A stretch of 64,000 nucleotides of DNA. It comes from Atrina japonica (Eukaryota; Mollusca; Bivalvia; Pterioida; Pinnidae). The notes beneath the pieces were generated by a model. The model had not been told where the DNA came from. It did no database searches and saw only the letters and a program-made list of their open reading frames with translations. The stretch's first letter is position 1. Each line of letters starts with the position of its first letter. This document shows positions 12,952 to 25,679 of the stretch, in pieces. The stretch spans positions 269,001-333,000 of the forward strand of contig BROG01000634.1 in assembly GCA_030159075.1 (NCBI GenBank). The letters are read 5' to 3'. Position numbers and translations under genes: made by a program.

Positions 12952-13128
12952 AGTGTGGTCAGAGACGCATGCAAACAGTTTGTATTGATGTCAGGTAGAT
13001 TGCTGTGAGAAAGGGAGAATACATTATAAATATGGATAGGGAGAAATTAGTGTTCAATTCTTTTATGAATTATTTCCTGTGGTTCACTTGTGGATTACTG
13101 CCTTGTTGCCTTGGATACCAGACATCAG
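12952..13128 (+). CDS. Coding exon 1: 5' leader, start codon and signal peptide
   Basis: This exon opens after a T-rich tract and CAG (12949-12951), which looks like a 3' splice site, so a non-coding exon probably lies further upstream. The start codon is at 13032. It has A at -3 and G at +4, and an in-frame TAG at 12996-12998 rules out an earlier start. It encodes residues 1-32 plus one base. The sequence has a short charged N-terminus (MDREK), a hydrophobic core (NYFLWFTCGLLPCCLG) and a likely cleavage near residues 28-32, so it reads as a secretory signal peptide. A second Met at residue 12 would give a tighter signal peptide, but its context is poor. The exon ends CAG|GTAAGG in phase 1. 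Joining it to the exon at 39660 rests on matching phase and on that exon having no signal peptide of its own. Confidence 0.72.
12969..12998 (+). promoter_or_regulatory. Short upstream ORF in the 5' leader (9 codons)
   Basis: An ATG 63 bases before the main start opens nine codons and stops at TAG, in the same frame as the main ORF. If the leader is transcribed as modelled, scanning ribosomes would meet this first, so it could lower translation of the receptor. The observation is direct; the regulatory effect is inference. Confidence 0.4.
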
Positions 13129-13365
13129 GTAAGGAATTTGAAAATATGGTACCTGTATCAAGGGATTTATGGTAATTTTGAGAATGATCAAAGAAAGCAA
13201 TTACCTGATTAGACATTTTTTGTCATGTGTAAACCATTTACCTCTAAAGACACATTTGGACTGGTCTAAGTCAGTGATTTACAGATAAGCTCATTGTTTT
13301 TCAGGGGTTGATGAGTGAAACTTCATGATAAATATTTGGTTTAGACATTTAATATGTGTAACAAA

Positions 13366-13625
13366 TAGACCCTTTCACAATAATTGCGTTCCTACTTATT
13401 TCACCTGCGCACAAACACTTCCGCGTGGAATCAAGAAATTTCATGCTCAAAACATTTCATACCCAATGAAATTCAAATCGTACCCAGGGAACAATAAGTC
13501 TTTAGTTGGGTACTAATTGTCATGGGTATCAAATGTTCTGAGCATGAAACTTATTGATACCATGCAGAAGTGTTTGTGCACAGGTGAAATTAGTAGGAAC
13601 GCAGTTGTTGAGAAATGGTTATTAT
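13366..13625. mobile_element. Foldback MITE of ~260 bp in intron 1
   Basis: The two halves are inverted copies over roughly 110 bases: AATTGCGTTCCTACTTATTT, CACCTGCGCACAAACACTTC and TTTCATGCTCAAAACATTTC on the left are matched by reverse complements on the right. No open frame. It sits about 240 bp downstream of exon 1. Confidence 0.85.
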
Positions 13626-14083
13626 TTGGTTACAGAACAATTAGTTCTGTAAATACATGAACTCCATCAAAGCTCTTTATCTATAATTTTGATATTACCA
13701 TGTACAAAATTGTACACTGAAAATTGACACTTTTGTACATGTACATGTATGTACATATTTATTGCATACAGTTCAGAATAATTATGCTAAAAGTTATTTA
13801 ATATTTGCATAAACGCTGAAATACAGAAATACATGTATCCAAAAATAGCTTTGAGTATATACATTGTACATGTACATGTGGAACTTAAAATTTAGAGTCC
13901 CTGCTACAGTATACCATACATGTACTTAAGGAATTTTTTATTTTTGTTTTTGTTTTAAGAAATCGGACACATTGTTTTGAAGTGACTGAAAAAATGTGTT
14001 TCTTGTGATTTATATCCATAGGTTTTACTGTACGTTGTATTTATTGGCTTAGGGACAAATCTGATTTAATTAATAAACCTCTG

Positions 14084-14277
14084 TAATCACTTTTGGACTC
14101 GCCCAACTCAATAAATAGTAAGTTCTACTGTCATAATTCAGGAGTGAACAAGTTGATATTGCCTGTAAAATTATTGAAAAATTATTGAATTTTTAATCAT
14201 ACATGTACAGTCCTTAATGATTAATCATTTCAATGGACTTTACTATTCTTTGAAATAGGTGAGTCCAAATGTGATTA
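14084..14277. mobile_element. MITE with ~21-bp terminal inverted repeats and TA ends
   Basis: TAATCACTTTTGGACTCGCC at the left and GTGAGTCCAAATGTGATTA at the right are inverted. The TA at both outer ends fits a Tc1/mariner-type target duplication. A related, more diverged copy is at 63408-63590 (GCATTTAGACTCATCC ... AATTCAAATCTGG). Confidence 0.75.
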
Positions 14278-14507
14278 TAGGGGTGGATAAGTCAATTAAA
14301 GAATGGTCCAGCTGTTTGTGTTATAATTGTGGGTATTTGCCATACTGACAATTTTTGACATAAATATGACTAATATTTAAACCAAAGCTGATGGCTGGAA
14401 TACATTCTGTATCTGTCTAAAAAGTCTTTTTATATCAATGAAATTACAGATTGAGGGTATCTTTTGTATTGGTTAGTCAATGACTTGAAACATGAAGTGT
14501 CTCATTT

Positions 14508-14935
14508 CTGGTCAGTGCAGATTCAAGCCCTGCTGGGACCTAAGCTGATTTTTGATTTGTGAGAAAGTTTGCCAGTTTATATTAAAATCCATATAACCTG
14601 GCTTGGGGCGGAGTCTTGTGAACCCTTTCTTGACCTGGGTGAGTTTAAATATTAGGTAATAAAACATAATATAAAAATTACACTGACTGTGTACAGTAAT
14701 CATTCCTACATATACTTGTCACCGTACATGTACATAAGAGAGTATTCAGTGAGGAAGAAAACATTTTTCCTGTGCAGTTCCCGCCATCCTATGTGAAATG
14801 GACAACACTTGTGACGGAATGTTGGTGGTCTCTTTCCGGGTACATTGTAACCGAGTTTTCTCCTCCTCTATTAAAAACTGTCTGTTATCATATATGTATA
14901 ATTAAAAAACTGTTGAGTGTTGCCTAAATTCTATT
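14508..14935 (+). repeat. SINE family 1 copy, split by an inserted repeat
   Basis: The first part (14508-14578: GTCAGTGCAGATTCAAGCCC, GAGAAAGTTTGCCAGTTTA) and the second part (14808-14935: GTGACGGAATGTTGGTGGTC, CCTCTATTAAAAACTG, AAAAAACTGTTGAGTGTTGC) are consecutive in other copies. The roughly 230 bp between them belong to another repeat family. Confidence 0.8.
14579..14780 (-). mobile_element. Repeat family G ('AAGAAAGGGTTCACAAGACTC'), inserted in a SINE
   Basis: Reverse orientation relative to the copies at 30648-30917 and 59045-59282: AAAATCCATATAACCTGG, GAACCCTTTCTTGACCTGG, AACATAATATAAAAATTACAC. Other reverse copies are at 29405-29530 and 42880-43030. About 200-260 bp, with no open frame. 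Confidence 0.8.
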
Positions 14936-16677
14936 CAAATTCAAATTAAAATAAATTGAATGTTTTACTAAATTTCACCAAATTTTAGTGTTTGATCCTG
15001 TACTAACATGTAGCCGTTTGTCACAATTTAATAAATTTTTATGTTGGACATAAGCAATATATATGTCAAATTTTATTTCATTGTAGAGTTTTAAATTTTT
15101 ATTTTTCTGATTTAGTAGCTAGAGGTGTGCCAATTACCTGAGTACCTGTATACAATTGCAGTTTTAACATCAGAAGTTTTATTTCACTTTTACTCAGGTA
15201 GATACATGTACATTCTGATAGTAAGTTTTATTTGGAGAATTAAAACAACCATTAAGAGATGTCATTAAATTTTAATAAGCCATGACAGGAAATTTGCTTT
15301 AGTCCATATCGGTTAAACATATAGGAAAGTCTGAAATGACTCATTGACTTGAATACCCATGGTGTCTGAGATACATGTACACATTTTAACACATACAGCA
15401 GGATTTTTTCTACCCACCAGAAACAGAGGCATGTACAAATGTACATGTACATTTCCAATCAGGACTGATGCCATGTTTTTCCAGAAATTGAGAGAAATCT
15501 AACAGCATTGCAAATATATTTGAATATAATTTCTCTGATATACATGTACATGTATGTGTATTTCAGTCTTTGATTTATTAAAAGTTCAGGTTTTGTGTTC
15601 TAAAAAATTTCAGCTGTACATTTGTTATCATTTTCTTGTTTGTTTTTTAATCAATCACCTTTTTTTCTGGCAGGGAATAAAATTGAGAATTTTCTGATGT
15701 ACATGTACATGCACATATATTTCATTGATGGCTGGTGAAATACAATGTTTCAGGGGGTTTGTTAATGTAGATAGTGCTGGGATGTATAGATCACTAATAT
15801 AGTAAAAAGCCAGTTGTCTTTTCATGGATAGACTTTGAAATAGTTTGATATTATGATAACAATGTACTAAAAATGTAATGAATGTGAATGTGATACCACA
15901 AATTTAGATATTTTGGTATCGCTCAAATTTGGCCACTTTGGTCATAAAAATGATGGGTTATTTTTTGGTCAGTTTAATTTTTGTCATTTATGTTTATTTC
16001 ATATTTAAATTTGGCCAACCATCAGCTCTCAGTCTATTCATGTTGTACATGTACATTCCAGGTATTTGAAATATCAAAATATTAAAGACTGCTGGTAGAA
16101 TAATTAAGATTGATGCATCACATTATACATGTACTTAATTAAGAATAAGATTTACATCCACACAGTGTTACATTAAAATATTTTTTTAAAAAGTACCTGT
16201 AGAAACATTGTTTACACATTATGGACAGTTTACATGTAATTTTGGTCGTTTTAATAGGGTGGCCAAATTGGCTAAAATTAAACAATGGCCAGAATATCCC
16301 AATTAATGGTATTAAACCAGAATGAAATGAATACAAATGTAGATAAACAAATGTTTAATATTCGTATTACAAGCTAGAGACCTGGGTTTACATTCATGTC
16401 TTTTCGATTGGCAAAACCAGTAAAAGTGAGGAGGACTGGCCATGGTTGATGTGTGAAACTAATACATGTAGGTGTGACTGACTGGTTATATCACAGATGG
16501 AAATGAAAACAAATAAAGACATCAGGCTGGTAAAATTCTGTTCAGAAGCCAGGTTAGTTAGATGCAGTTACAAATGTGGTTCACCGGTTTGCCAGGAAAG
16601 TTTTCAACAACAAGTCTGCCAATATAGCCTGACAGGCATTAAGTGCTTCTTTTTCTCCACATTTTCGATGGCATTTT
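14936..16677. other. Intron DNA without recognised feature
   Basis: AT-rich, with many TACATGTAC palindromes. AATTTGGCCAC near 15928 is repeated in inverted form near 16260, perhaps an eroded foldback. No coding segment seen. Confidence 0.4.
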
Positions 16678-16885
16678 AAACCACGAAGTCTCTCATCCCT
16701 TGTCAGTGCAGGTTTCGAGTCCTGCTGGAATCTAAGCTGATATTGAGAGAAACTTTGCCAGTTTACTCGTGGAAGGAGAGTGGTCACTTCTTGGGTACAT
16801 TGTAAGCGAGTCCTGTACTCCACCAATAAAAACTGACCGCCACCTTATACATGTAACTAAAAAATTGTTGATTGTGGCATAAAAT
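16678..16885 (+). repeat. SINE family 1 copy
   Basis: GTCAGTGCAGGTTTCGAGTC (B-box region), GAGAAACTTTGCCAGTTTAC, CTCCACCAATAAAAACTG, ACCGCCACCTTAT and the tail AAAAAATTGTTGATTGTGGC. The A-box half of the head is eroded. Confidence 0.8.
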
Positions 16886-17006
16886 ACCATTTACACTAAC
16901 TCCATATTTTCTGTATCAGACTTACATGTACATTGTGTAGCTTGGGCCCTAGATGTACTTCTCTAAAGGTGAGAGACACTTTTGGTCAGGATCAATACCA
17001 CATTAC

Positions 17007-17114
17007 TGTAGCCATTCCTGCATGGATCCTACCACATCATTTACATGTTCATCACACGTATGTAGCCATTCCTGCATGGATCCTACCACATCATTTACAT
17101 GTTCATCACACGTA
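17007..17114 (+). repeat. Perfect 54-bp tandem duplication
   Basis: Two copies, 17007-17060 and 17061-17114, each running from TGTAGCCATTCC to TTCATCACACGTA and identical base for base. The identity suggests a recent event. Confidence 0.95.
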
Positions 17115-17778
17115 TCATTTGTGTGTGACAAACCCCAATAGGATGTTAAACAACATGTACAGCAAAACGTTACATTGAATATAACGGTATGCATGAATTA
17201 AGTCTGTTTGCTGATCATCTTTAAAGCCAAGTTTAAAGTAGAGTTACAGAGTAGATTTGTTTGTATTTCATTATTTGCAAACTCAGAATGAAGTCGGTAA
17301 TTAATAATCTTGGTAGTGAACATACATGTAGACCAATTGAAGATATTGTGCAATTATATAATTACATTTATTAATCAAATCCACCTGCAAGTTTTGGATA
17401 GGCAGTGAATGAAGCAACATGTGTCTACCACATGCTAAGTAAAATATTAAAAACGATTCTCTTCAGCTTTGATGAAATGATACATGTACATATACATATA
17501 CAAAAAATATGTACAAAATACATTGTATACAGTCAAACTTGCATTAAAATCCACCTCTGAATAAAGGGCACCTGCCTACAAAGCATTCAAACATAACCTT
17601 TGTTAAGACTTTTATAATAGTCATGGCGGCTGTCTGTTGAAATTGGATAGTGAAAGAAAGAGACCGGGGGGGGGGATTTGACAACCAGTAGCATTGTAAA
17701 TTAAATTCTAAATTCCATATCTAATGTATGTGTATGTGTGTTTAACATACATGTTTTATTCTTGTAGTTTTTTTTTTT

Positions 17779-18436
17779 AGCTCACCTGAGCTGAAGGCTC
17801 AAGTGAGCTCTTGTGATCACTCCCTGTCCGGCGTCTGGCATCTGTCCGTAAACTTTTCATATTTTCGACTTCTCTCTGAAACCACTGAACAGATATTGAC
17901 GAAACTTTGCAGGAAGCAAGTGCTCAAGGTCCACTACCAAGTTTGTAGTTTTCAGCCAGATTGGCCGTGGGTCAGGCAGAATAGTCTTATATCCCAAAAA
18001 TTATCCCTCTTTATAAATCTTCTCCTCTAGAACCGCTGTATGAATTGAAAAGCAGATTGTTTCTGAGTGATGTACATGGATGTATTATTTAAGTTTGTAT
18101 TTTTCATAGAAATAGGGATATCAATTTTTGATGTGTTTTTGAGGTCTTTTCAGACTTTGTCATTTTCATTCATTTTTACATGATTTCCTCAATTATCCCC
18201 TTGCATTCACTATGATGCATTCATTTCATGTGTTTTACTTGTATGTAGGTGAAGAAATATTTTTGTGCAAGAATTTTTCTGAAATGTAATTTTTAGATAT
18301 TTTTATTAATTTCCTAAAATTGTAATATTTATGTTTGTTGGCCAGATCAGCCTACATGTACATACATGTTTATTCTTCTTTTCACCTTTGTAGATGGTTC
18401 TCAGGTGAGCGATTGAGGTCCTCTTGGGCCTCTTGT
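17779..18436 (+). mobile_element. Dispersed repeat bounded by AGCTCACCTGAGC and CAGGTGAGCGATTGAGG
   Basis: The left end contains AGCTCACCTGAGCTGAAGG and CTCAAGTGAGCTCTTGTGATC. The right end is TTCTCAGGTGAGCGATTGAG, then CCTCTTGGGCCTCTTG. From memory such ends occur in many mollusc repeats. The short open frame inside (17803-18030) is not recognisable as a protein. Confidence 0.6.
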
Positions 18437-18965
18437 TTTTTGTTGCTGTTTGTGTGTTATACATTGTAAATTTGTTCCTGGCTGAACATATTTATCTCTG
18501 TAAAGATGGAAACAATTTACACAGGTTTTATATAACGTACAAAAAAAGTACAACACATTGGTTTAAAAATAAAGTCACATGCACCTGGTTTTCACTGTTG
18601 TATCGGTTATTATATTGATTAAATCTCAACTGTGTATCAATCTCTTTTGAAAGTAACATTAGTAAGATTTACATCAAACACACTGAAGCATCACCGATTT
18701 TTATATAAACATCGACAATGTTACAGAAACATATGTATATAATTATGTACAATAGTACATTTTTGTATTTTACATTGAGTACTACATGGGTAAGGTAAGG
18801 AAGTGCTGTTTTTAGCACATCTTTTCAAAATAATTTTTACCAAGTCTATTTTTATTTATTTCAATACAGTACGATTATCGGTAAACATTACTTTTATTTA
18901 AGATTTCTAAGTTTCTGCATTTGTTTTCACTTTTGTTACATGTACATGTATAAATTTCCATTTTG

Positions 18966-19180
18966 TCACCCTGTCTCAAGAGACCACTGTCACGAAGGAC
19001 CACCAGCTGTCTTTTTAGACCACATTCTAAAACCACTCCGTTAAATATACAACATGATTGTAAATAAAATCTCTTCTAAGGGACCACCTCTCTTTAAAGC
19101 ATTATTAGAGACTACAGGTATATTTGAGGGACCACCTTTTAGTGGCAGAAAGAATGATCTCTCAAGGTAGGTTCCATTGT
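18966..19180 (+). repeat. 'GGACCACC' dispersed repeat copy
   Basis: CTGTCTCAAGAGACCACTGT, AAGGGACCACCTCTCTTTAA and GATCTCTCAAGGTAGGTTCC occur in the same order as in 26473-26645. Confidence 0.6.
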
Positions 19181-19983
19181 ACATGTATATACATTGTATA
19201 ACATTTTGCATTGACCAACACAAGGTTACTGAAAATATTTTGATTGTGGTATTAAAAACACCAGTAAAACTAGAAGAAAAACCAGAAAATGGACCAATGT
19301 ACAATGTGCATCTCTCATGTTGTTTTATGGTGTGCATTATCTTGGTATACTGGTAATACCACTCACCTCTAGCTAATTAATGGTATGCAAATGTACAGCC
19401 AGGAACCTCACTATTACATGTAAGACCATGTACCTGACAGACCCATAGTGGTTCGATTATCGAGGCAGTCTCTTAAAGTGAGGGTCTGGATTTATTTTAT
19501 ATTTATTTTATGAACTTTCAAAAGACTGATTATAAATGGTCTTAATTATGAGGTGGTCTCCTAAGTGAGGGCAGGCAGGGTTTTCCCCTATGCATGATTT
19601 CTGGGTCTCTGATTCATAAATCTTTTCAGGATGCAAAACATGAATATTAGTGAGTCCCTAATGGTGCACAAAAACTCAGTAATTTTTGTTTTCACCCTGA
19701 GACTGAAAATGTGTGCTTTTGTTTCATGTATTTTCTTGAATTTCATTGACTTTGTGACTCACATATTTAACAAAGGACTCAGGAATTGTGTTCTTGTGGG
19801 TCCCTGGGACTCACTAAAATATCATCCTGGGCAAAACCCTGGACAGTTGGTCTCCTAAGTGAGGTGTTCTTTAGGCGAGAATCCCCAGTATTTGAAACTG
19901 AAAGTGAGGGTGTGGGCATATTTTTGTCACCAATGTGATCCAGCTGTACTGGCTCTAGATCTTCTGATTTTCTTCTACATGTT

Positions 19984-21434
19984 CTATAGTACTTACCTCT
20001 TCACAACCAACTTCTGTGACAGAACAAGACTATAGACTTACCTCTTCACAACCAACTTCTGTGCCAGTACAAGACTCTTCACAATCAACTTCTGTGCCAG
20101 TACCAGCCTATGGAATTACCTCTTCACAACCAACTTCTGTGACAGTACAAGACTATAGTACTTACCTCTTCACAACCAACTTCTGTGACAGAACAAGACT
20201 ATAGTACTTACCTCTTCACAATCAACTTCTGTGACAGAACAAGACTATAGACTTACCTCTTCACAACCAACTTCTGTGCCAGTACAAGACTATAGACTTA
20301 CCTCTTCACAACCAACTTCTGTGCCAGTACAAGACTATAGACTTACCTCTTCACAACCAACTTCTGTGACAGAACAAGACTATAGACTTACCTCTTCACA
20401 ATCAACTTCTGTGACAGAACAAGACTATAGACTTACCTCTTCACAACCAACTTCTGTGCCAGTACCAGCCTATAGACTTACCTCTTCACAATCAACTTCT
20501 GTGACAGTACAAGACTATAGTACTTACCTCTTCACAACCAACTTCTGTGACAGTACCAGCCTATAGACTTACCTCTTCACAACCAACTTCTGTGACAGAA
20601 CAAGATTATAGTACTTACCTCTTCACAACCAACTTCTGTGACAGTACCAGCCTATAGTACTTACCTCTTCACAACCAACTTCTGTGACAGTACAAGACTA
20701 TAGTACTTACCTCTTCACAACCAACTTCTGTGACAGAACAAGACTATAGTACTTACCTCTTCACAACCAACTTCTGTGACAGTACCAGCCTATAGTACTT
20801 ACCTCTTCACAACCAAGTTCTGTGACAGTACAAACCTATAGACTTACCTCTTCACAACCAACTTCTGTGACAGTACCAGCCTATAGTACTTACCTCTTCA
20901 CAACCAACTTCTGTGACAGTACCAGCCTATAGACTTACCTCTTCACAACCAACTTCTGTGACAGAACAAGACTATAGTACTTACCTCTTCACAACCAACT
21001 TCTGTGACAGAACAAGACTATAGTACTTACCTCTTCACAACCAACTTCTGTGACAGAACAAGACTATAGTACTTACCTCTTCACAACCAACTTCTGTGAC
21101 AGAACAAGACTATAGTACTTACCTCTTCACAACCAACTTCTGTGACAGTACAAGACTATAGTACTTACCTCTTCACAACCAACTTCTGTGACAGTACCAG
21201 CCTATAGACTTACCTCTTCACAACCAACTTCTGTGACAGAACCAGACTATAGTACTTACCTCTTCACAACCAACTTCTGTGACAGAACAAGACTATAGTA
21301 CTTACCTCTTCACAACCAACTTCTGTGACAGAACAAGACTATAGTACTTACCTCTTCACAACCAACTTCTGTGCCAGTACCAGCCTATAGACTTTCCTCT
21401 TCACAATCAACTTCTGTGCCAGTACAAGACTATA
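19984..21434 (+). repeat. 46-bp minisatellite, ~31 copies, with an antisense splice-donor consensus in most units
   Basis: The unit is CTATAGTACTTACCTCTTCA then CAACCAACTTCTGTGACAGA, ending ACAAGA. A 45-bp variant lacks one T and is enriched before 20500; runs of it give an apparent open frame of 15-residue repeats with no protein-like composition otherwise. On the minus strand most units contain GAGGTAAGTAC, a consensus 5' splice site. Variation is mostly at CAGAACAAG / CAGTACAAG / CAGTACCAGCC. Confidence 0.96.
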
Positions 21435-22149
21435 GCTATAGGAGACAATCACATTAGTAGAAATTGTAGAATGTTTTTGTCAATTGTTTTGTAATAAATA
21501 AGTTAAAAGTTAAAAACAGAACTTCAGGGTGACAGACAGTGAAGTATGATGAAGTAAGTTTTATACTGTGTCAATTGTAGTGAACTATTTGAAGTATAAT
21601 ATATGAAAGTTTGTACAGTGTTACAAGTGCCAACAAGTGAGTTTAGAAACCTGTGTTTAGTGTGGGCAGTCTGAATGATCATTTTGATACTTGTTCTACA
21701 TGTATGTGGGGATTTTATTTTAATAGTTATATATCTACATATATATACACATGTACATGTATTATATAAAGCAGTAAAATGACTAACGAGACAGACAAAA
21801 ATGGAGTCAAATTTTCGTGATGACCTATCCCTTCTTCAGGACTAAGATATTACAATAGTAACGTAAATAACACATACATAAACACACTCACACACACAAT
21901 CAATTTTTGTCTGTGTTGTAAGTCATTTAAGAACTCTACCAGCTTGCCAGCCAGCTTGTTTACTTGTAAATATATCTGTAGCATGTGTCAACATATGCAA
22001 AACAAACAAACAATTATTTATAAATAGAGATACACACACAATAAAACATTTGTTCCTACACTTAACATGATGTTCTGAATACATGTTTATTTGATTATGT
22101 TTAAATAATGACTGCCTTGTGTGGGGGAAACACAGGTGGCTCAATGACA

Positions 22150-22640
22150 CTGTTCCGTTTATAACATAGGTGATGTAATCACTCTATTCGTTTTACATAT
22201 GTATAACACAGGTTGTGTAATTGTGCTGTTCCTTTTATAACACAAGTGGTGTAATCGTGCTATTCCTTTTATAACACAAGTGGTGTAATCTTGCTGTTCC
22301 TTTTATAACACAAGTGGTGTAATCTTGCTGTTCCTTTTATAACACAAGTGGTGTAATTGTGCTGTTCCTTTTATAACACAAGTGGTGTAATATTGCTGTT
22401 CCTTTTATAACACAAGTGGTGTAATCATGCTGTTCCTTTTATAACACAAGTGGTGTAATTGTGCTGTTCCTTTTATAACACAAGTGGTGTAATTGTGCTA
22501 TTCCTTTTATAACACAAGTGGTGTAATTGTGCTATTCCTTTTATAACACAAGTGGTGTAATCATACTGTTCCTTTTATAACACAAGTGGTGTAATCGTGC
22601 TGTTCCTTTGTATAAAACAGGTGGTGTAATCACACAGTTA
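22150..22640 (+). repeat. 34-bp minisatellite, ~14 copies
   Basis: Unit: TTATAACACAAGTGGTGTAA then TCGTGCTGTTCCTT. Edge copies are diverged, middle copies nearly identical. Confidence 0.95.
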
Positions 22641-22734
22641 TTTTTACTGTGAAAACAGAACATGACACATGTGTATAACCACCACCCCCTCCAGAAAAAA
22701 AAAATGAAGTTTGGGGAGTATACTGGAATCAGGT

Positions 22735-22762
22735 TGTCTGTCTGTCTGTCTGTCTGTCTGTA
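22735..22762 (+). repeat. (TCTG)n microsatellite
   Basis: Seven tandem TCTG/TGTC units inside a repeat resembling the one near 10.3 kb (a CTGT run, then a run of C-rich CCCCTGGGG). Confidence 0.9.
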
Positions 22763-23449
22763 ATAGAAAAGCAATATAATCCCCATTTCCTGAAAAACTG
22801 TTGTCTTTTTGTATATGCATATATATATTCAAAGGTTTTAAATACTGTTCTGGACTTGGTAATTTGTTGGTCCCATCCCCTGGGGAACTTATAATGGGTA
22901 GAGTCAAAACTGTAGAAAAGCTACATGTATACAATGTCTATTTCTTCAAAAAAACATCAAGTTTTTGCATAGATATATGCATATTGCAATAACCTGGGGC
23001 AATATGTGTGGGAGAAAAGCAACATGTAGCCTAAACTTATAGGGACTGAATCAAAGATTATCAGGGCACTATGGGCAGAGCCAAAACCATAGATACGCAA
23101 TATAATGCCTGATAAAATCATCAACATTTTGTAGGCATAATCCCTACAATGACATCTACATGTAGCAGGCCGGAATGCGGGATGTATTACATTGTAGTTA
23201 GCTCATAGGCGACAGCTCTAGTTACTTTCAAATCCGGGGGTTTTATTGATACATGGAAAACAATTAAAATGTAAATATAAACAATGTTTTCTATTTTTTC
23301 AACACTCATGAGCTCAATAAATGACATCATTTTATCTCTTTGATTAAAATATAAATATAAAGAATTTTAATTTTTTTTTTCAACATTCATGAGATCCATA
23401 AATTACATTAATATTGAGTTGATATGCATAACATTTCATCACTCAGTAA

Positions 23450-23640
23450 CTTTCATCTCTTAAATAGAAACATTTTGTCTATTTTCATAACATTTTCTGT
23501 CTTTAGTAACATTTTCTCTCTTTTATAACATTTCATCTTTTTAGTAGTGTTTGGTTTCATTTCCTCAACATTTTGTCTGTCTCTTTGCTATTGTATCATT
23601 ACCTTGATAAACATTCCATCACCTTAATAACTTTGTTTGT
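23450..23640 (+). repeat. Degenerate AACATTTT(C)TCT repeat
   Basis: Five to six imperfect reiterations of TAACATTTTCTGTCTTTAG, about 30-40 bp apart. Nothing else is seen between 22992 and 24290. Confidence 0.5.
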
Positions 23641-24344
23641 AATAAAACACTAGGTTTTTAACATTGTTTAATACTTTTGGAACTTTTTGTGTCTTAAGTA
23701 ATGTTTCAGATAAATTGTCCAGACAGATTTCCAACTTGAACACATACATGTAGGTTTTCTCCATGATTTTTAGTTTCTTCCTAAAGCAAGGACCCTTGAC
23801 TCCAACACCAGAACCAATGAGAGACAAAATTTACATAGTTAACAAAACTTGTTTTCAGTCTTTCTTAAATGAGTGATTTTAAAGTTTATTTTTATACGAG
23901 TGTGGGCTGTTGTTACCTGGGGTATGTTGGGTTTTACTGTAAATTTCATCTTGTGTTGAACTCATGGTGACCACTGACTACAGATTTTGCAGTTTTGGCA
24001 CTAATTGTCCCGAACAAAATGTCCTTACATAAAATCCCCAGATATTCAATGCAAATACTTTATGCCAATGCGCCTGTATACATGTTGATAACAGGAATGT
24101 GATCTCTTGATAGACAGTAACGTGAACTGTTGTAAAGCCAATAACCTTGATATCTTTTTCACATTCAAGTACACGAAGCCAGAAGTCAGGAGCCAGAAGC
24201 CAAACAATCTGTAAATATGTACAGTTAGTTCAGGAACATATCTTCTCTGCAGAATTGTGATGCTACACTGCATAATACAGTACATGTAGAACCTGTCTTG
24301 AACGACAACTCTCATAATTGACCACCTGTCATCTGAGACTGCAT

Positions 24345-24700
24345 TTTTTGCCCACCATCTGTTGATGGTGGGCTATTCATATGGCCCTGCATCCGTGGTC
24401 CTTCCATCGTCTGTCCGTCCTGAACAATTCTTGTAACCATTATTTCTCAGAAAGGACTGAACGGATCTCCTTGAAATTTGACATGAAGGTTCCCCTTGAG
24501 GTCTAGTTGTGCATATCACATTTTCAGAGAGATCGGAATCCAGAAATATGGATTTAAGTTCAAATTCAATGTTGTGACACAAAATAGGAGAAAAGATAAG
24601 AAAAGAACGTGGACTTTGGAAATCAAGAGGTGGAATTGGTGGCCATGGAGAAGTAAGCATCCCCTGTTGACTGGTCACACTTGCTGCGAGTCCACGGTCA
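24345..24700 (+). mobile_element. Dispersed repeat family X, beginning with a perfect hairpin
   Basis: A 10-bp perfect stem, GCCCACCATC/GATGGTGGGC, lies at 24350-24373. It is followed by CTGTCCGTCC, CTCAGAAAGGACTGAACGG, GAAATTTGACATGAAGGTTC and GGACTTTGGAAATCAAGAG. Reverse-orientation pieces are at 63745-64000 and 58310-58400. Confidence 0.7.
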
Positions 24701-25679
24701 TAATACCTTTATAAGTCGTCAGCCATTTGCAATTTGTTCTGAGTAACAAAAGGGGATGAATTCGCTCTATGTACGTGTAATTTTTGCCATTTTCATCCTT
24801 AGATGAAAGGGTGAATTTAAAGTGAAAGGGAAATTGTCAAGTTAAATACTGTATATCGATAGTTATTTAATTTCATGAGGAGAAAACCCAGTGAATAAAA
24901 GCAACTATACAGTAAATGAAGCACAGACATATATACATTCCATAAAAATATGGTGGTTAAGGGCAAATTTAAGACAAGGTGAATATGTTTTCTATCATAA
25001 AAGGTCAAAGACAACAGAGGTGAAAAAGTACAGGTATACTGTACTTAAAAAGTCAGCTGTTATGTACTAAGGGTCTCCAAATCTCTGTGCCTGGGACTCT
25101 GTCACCGTTAATGGCTTTGTGAGACTTTTCCTTTCCGCATCAGCTGGATTTTAAATGAGGGGATATGTCATCTTCTCCTCTTAATGTCATATGATGCTTT
25201 AATTAGTAACATGACACATCTTATTGTACTAAGTAACCACTAGATGATCAAATCTTGATGAGATAAGTAGGTCATCAAAATGTTTGAATGTGTCTAGTAT
25301 AGTGTCATACTTGGAAATGTTTTCAAGGACTTTGTTGTTTCATTTGTATCAGTGTGAAGTGTATAACTACCGGTGTATCAGCAGTTAATTTCTGTCTCAT
25401 CACTTGAAAAAAAAATGTGTGACCTTAAGCTCACTACAACACAAGGGGTAAATTTTGTGATAAGCAATGTTGAAAGTTATTTGAAATAAAGGCTTCTTTC
25501 TACATTGAGGCAAGCATGTATGGGATAAGCATGGATCACAAGGGATCAGATAATATTTTAGCTGCATTGTGAAGGAAATGAAATTCTGTCCATATCAACA
25601 ATTTGGTTTTGCTTTTGTGTTTAGCTGTAGAAATACAATGATTTGCATTGAGCAATTTTCAATTGGTTGTTCATGGGTT

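Noticed and set aside
20016..20566. YRLTSSQPTSVPVQD repeat 'protein'
   Set aside because: By-product of 45-bp units; it breaks wherever the 46-bp unit appears and has no flanking exon signals.
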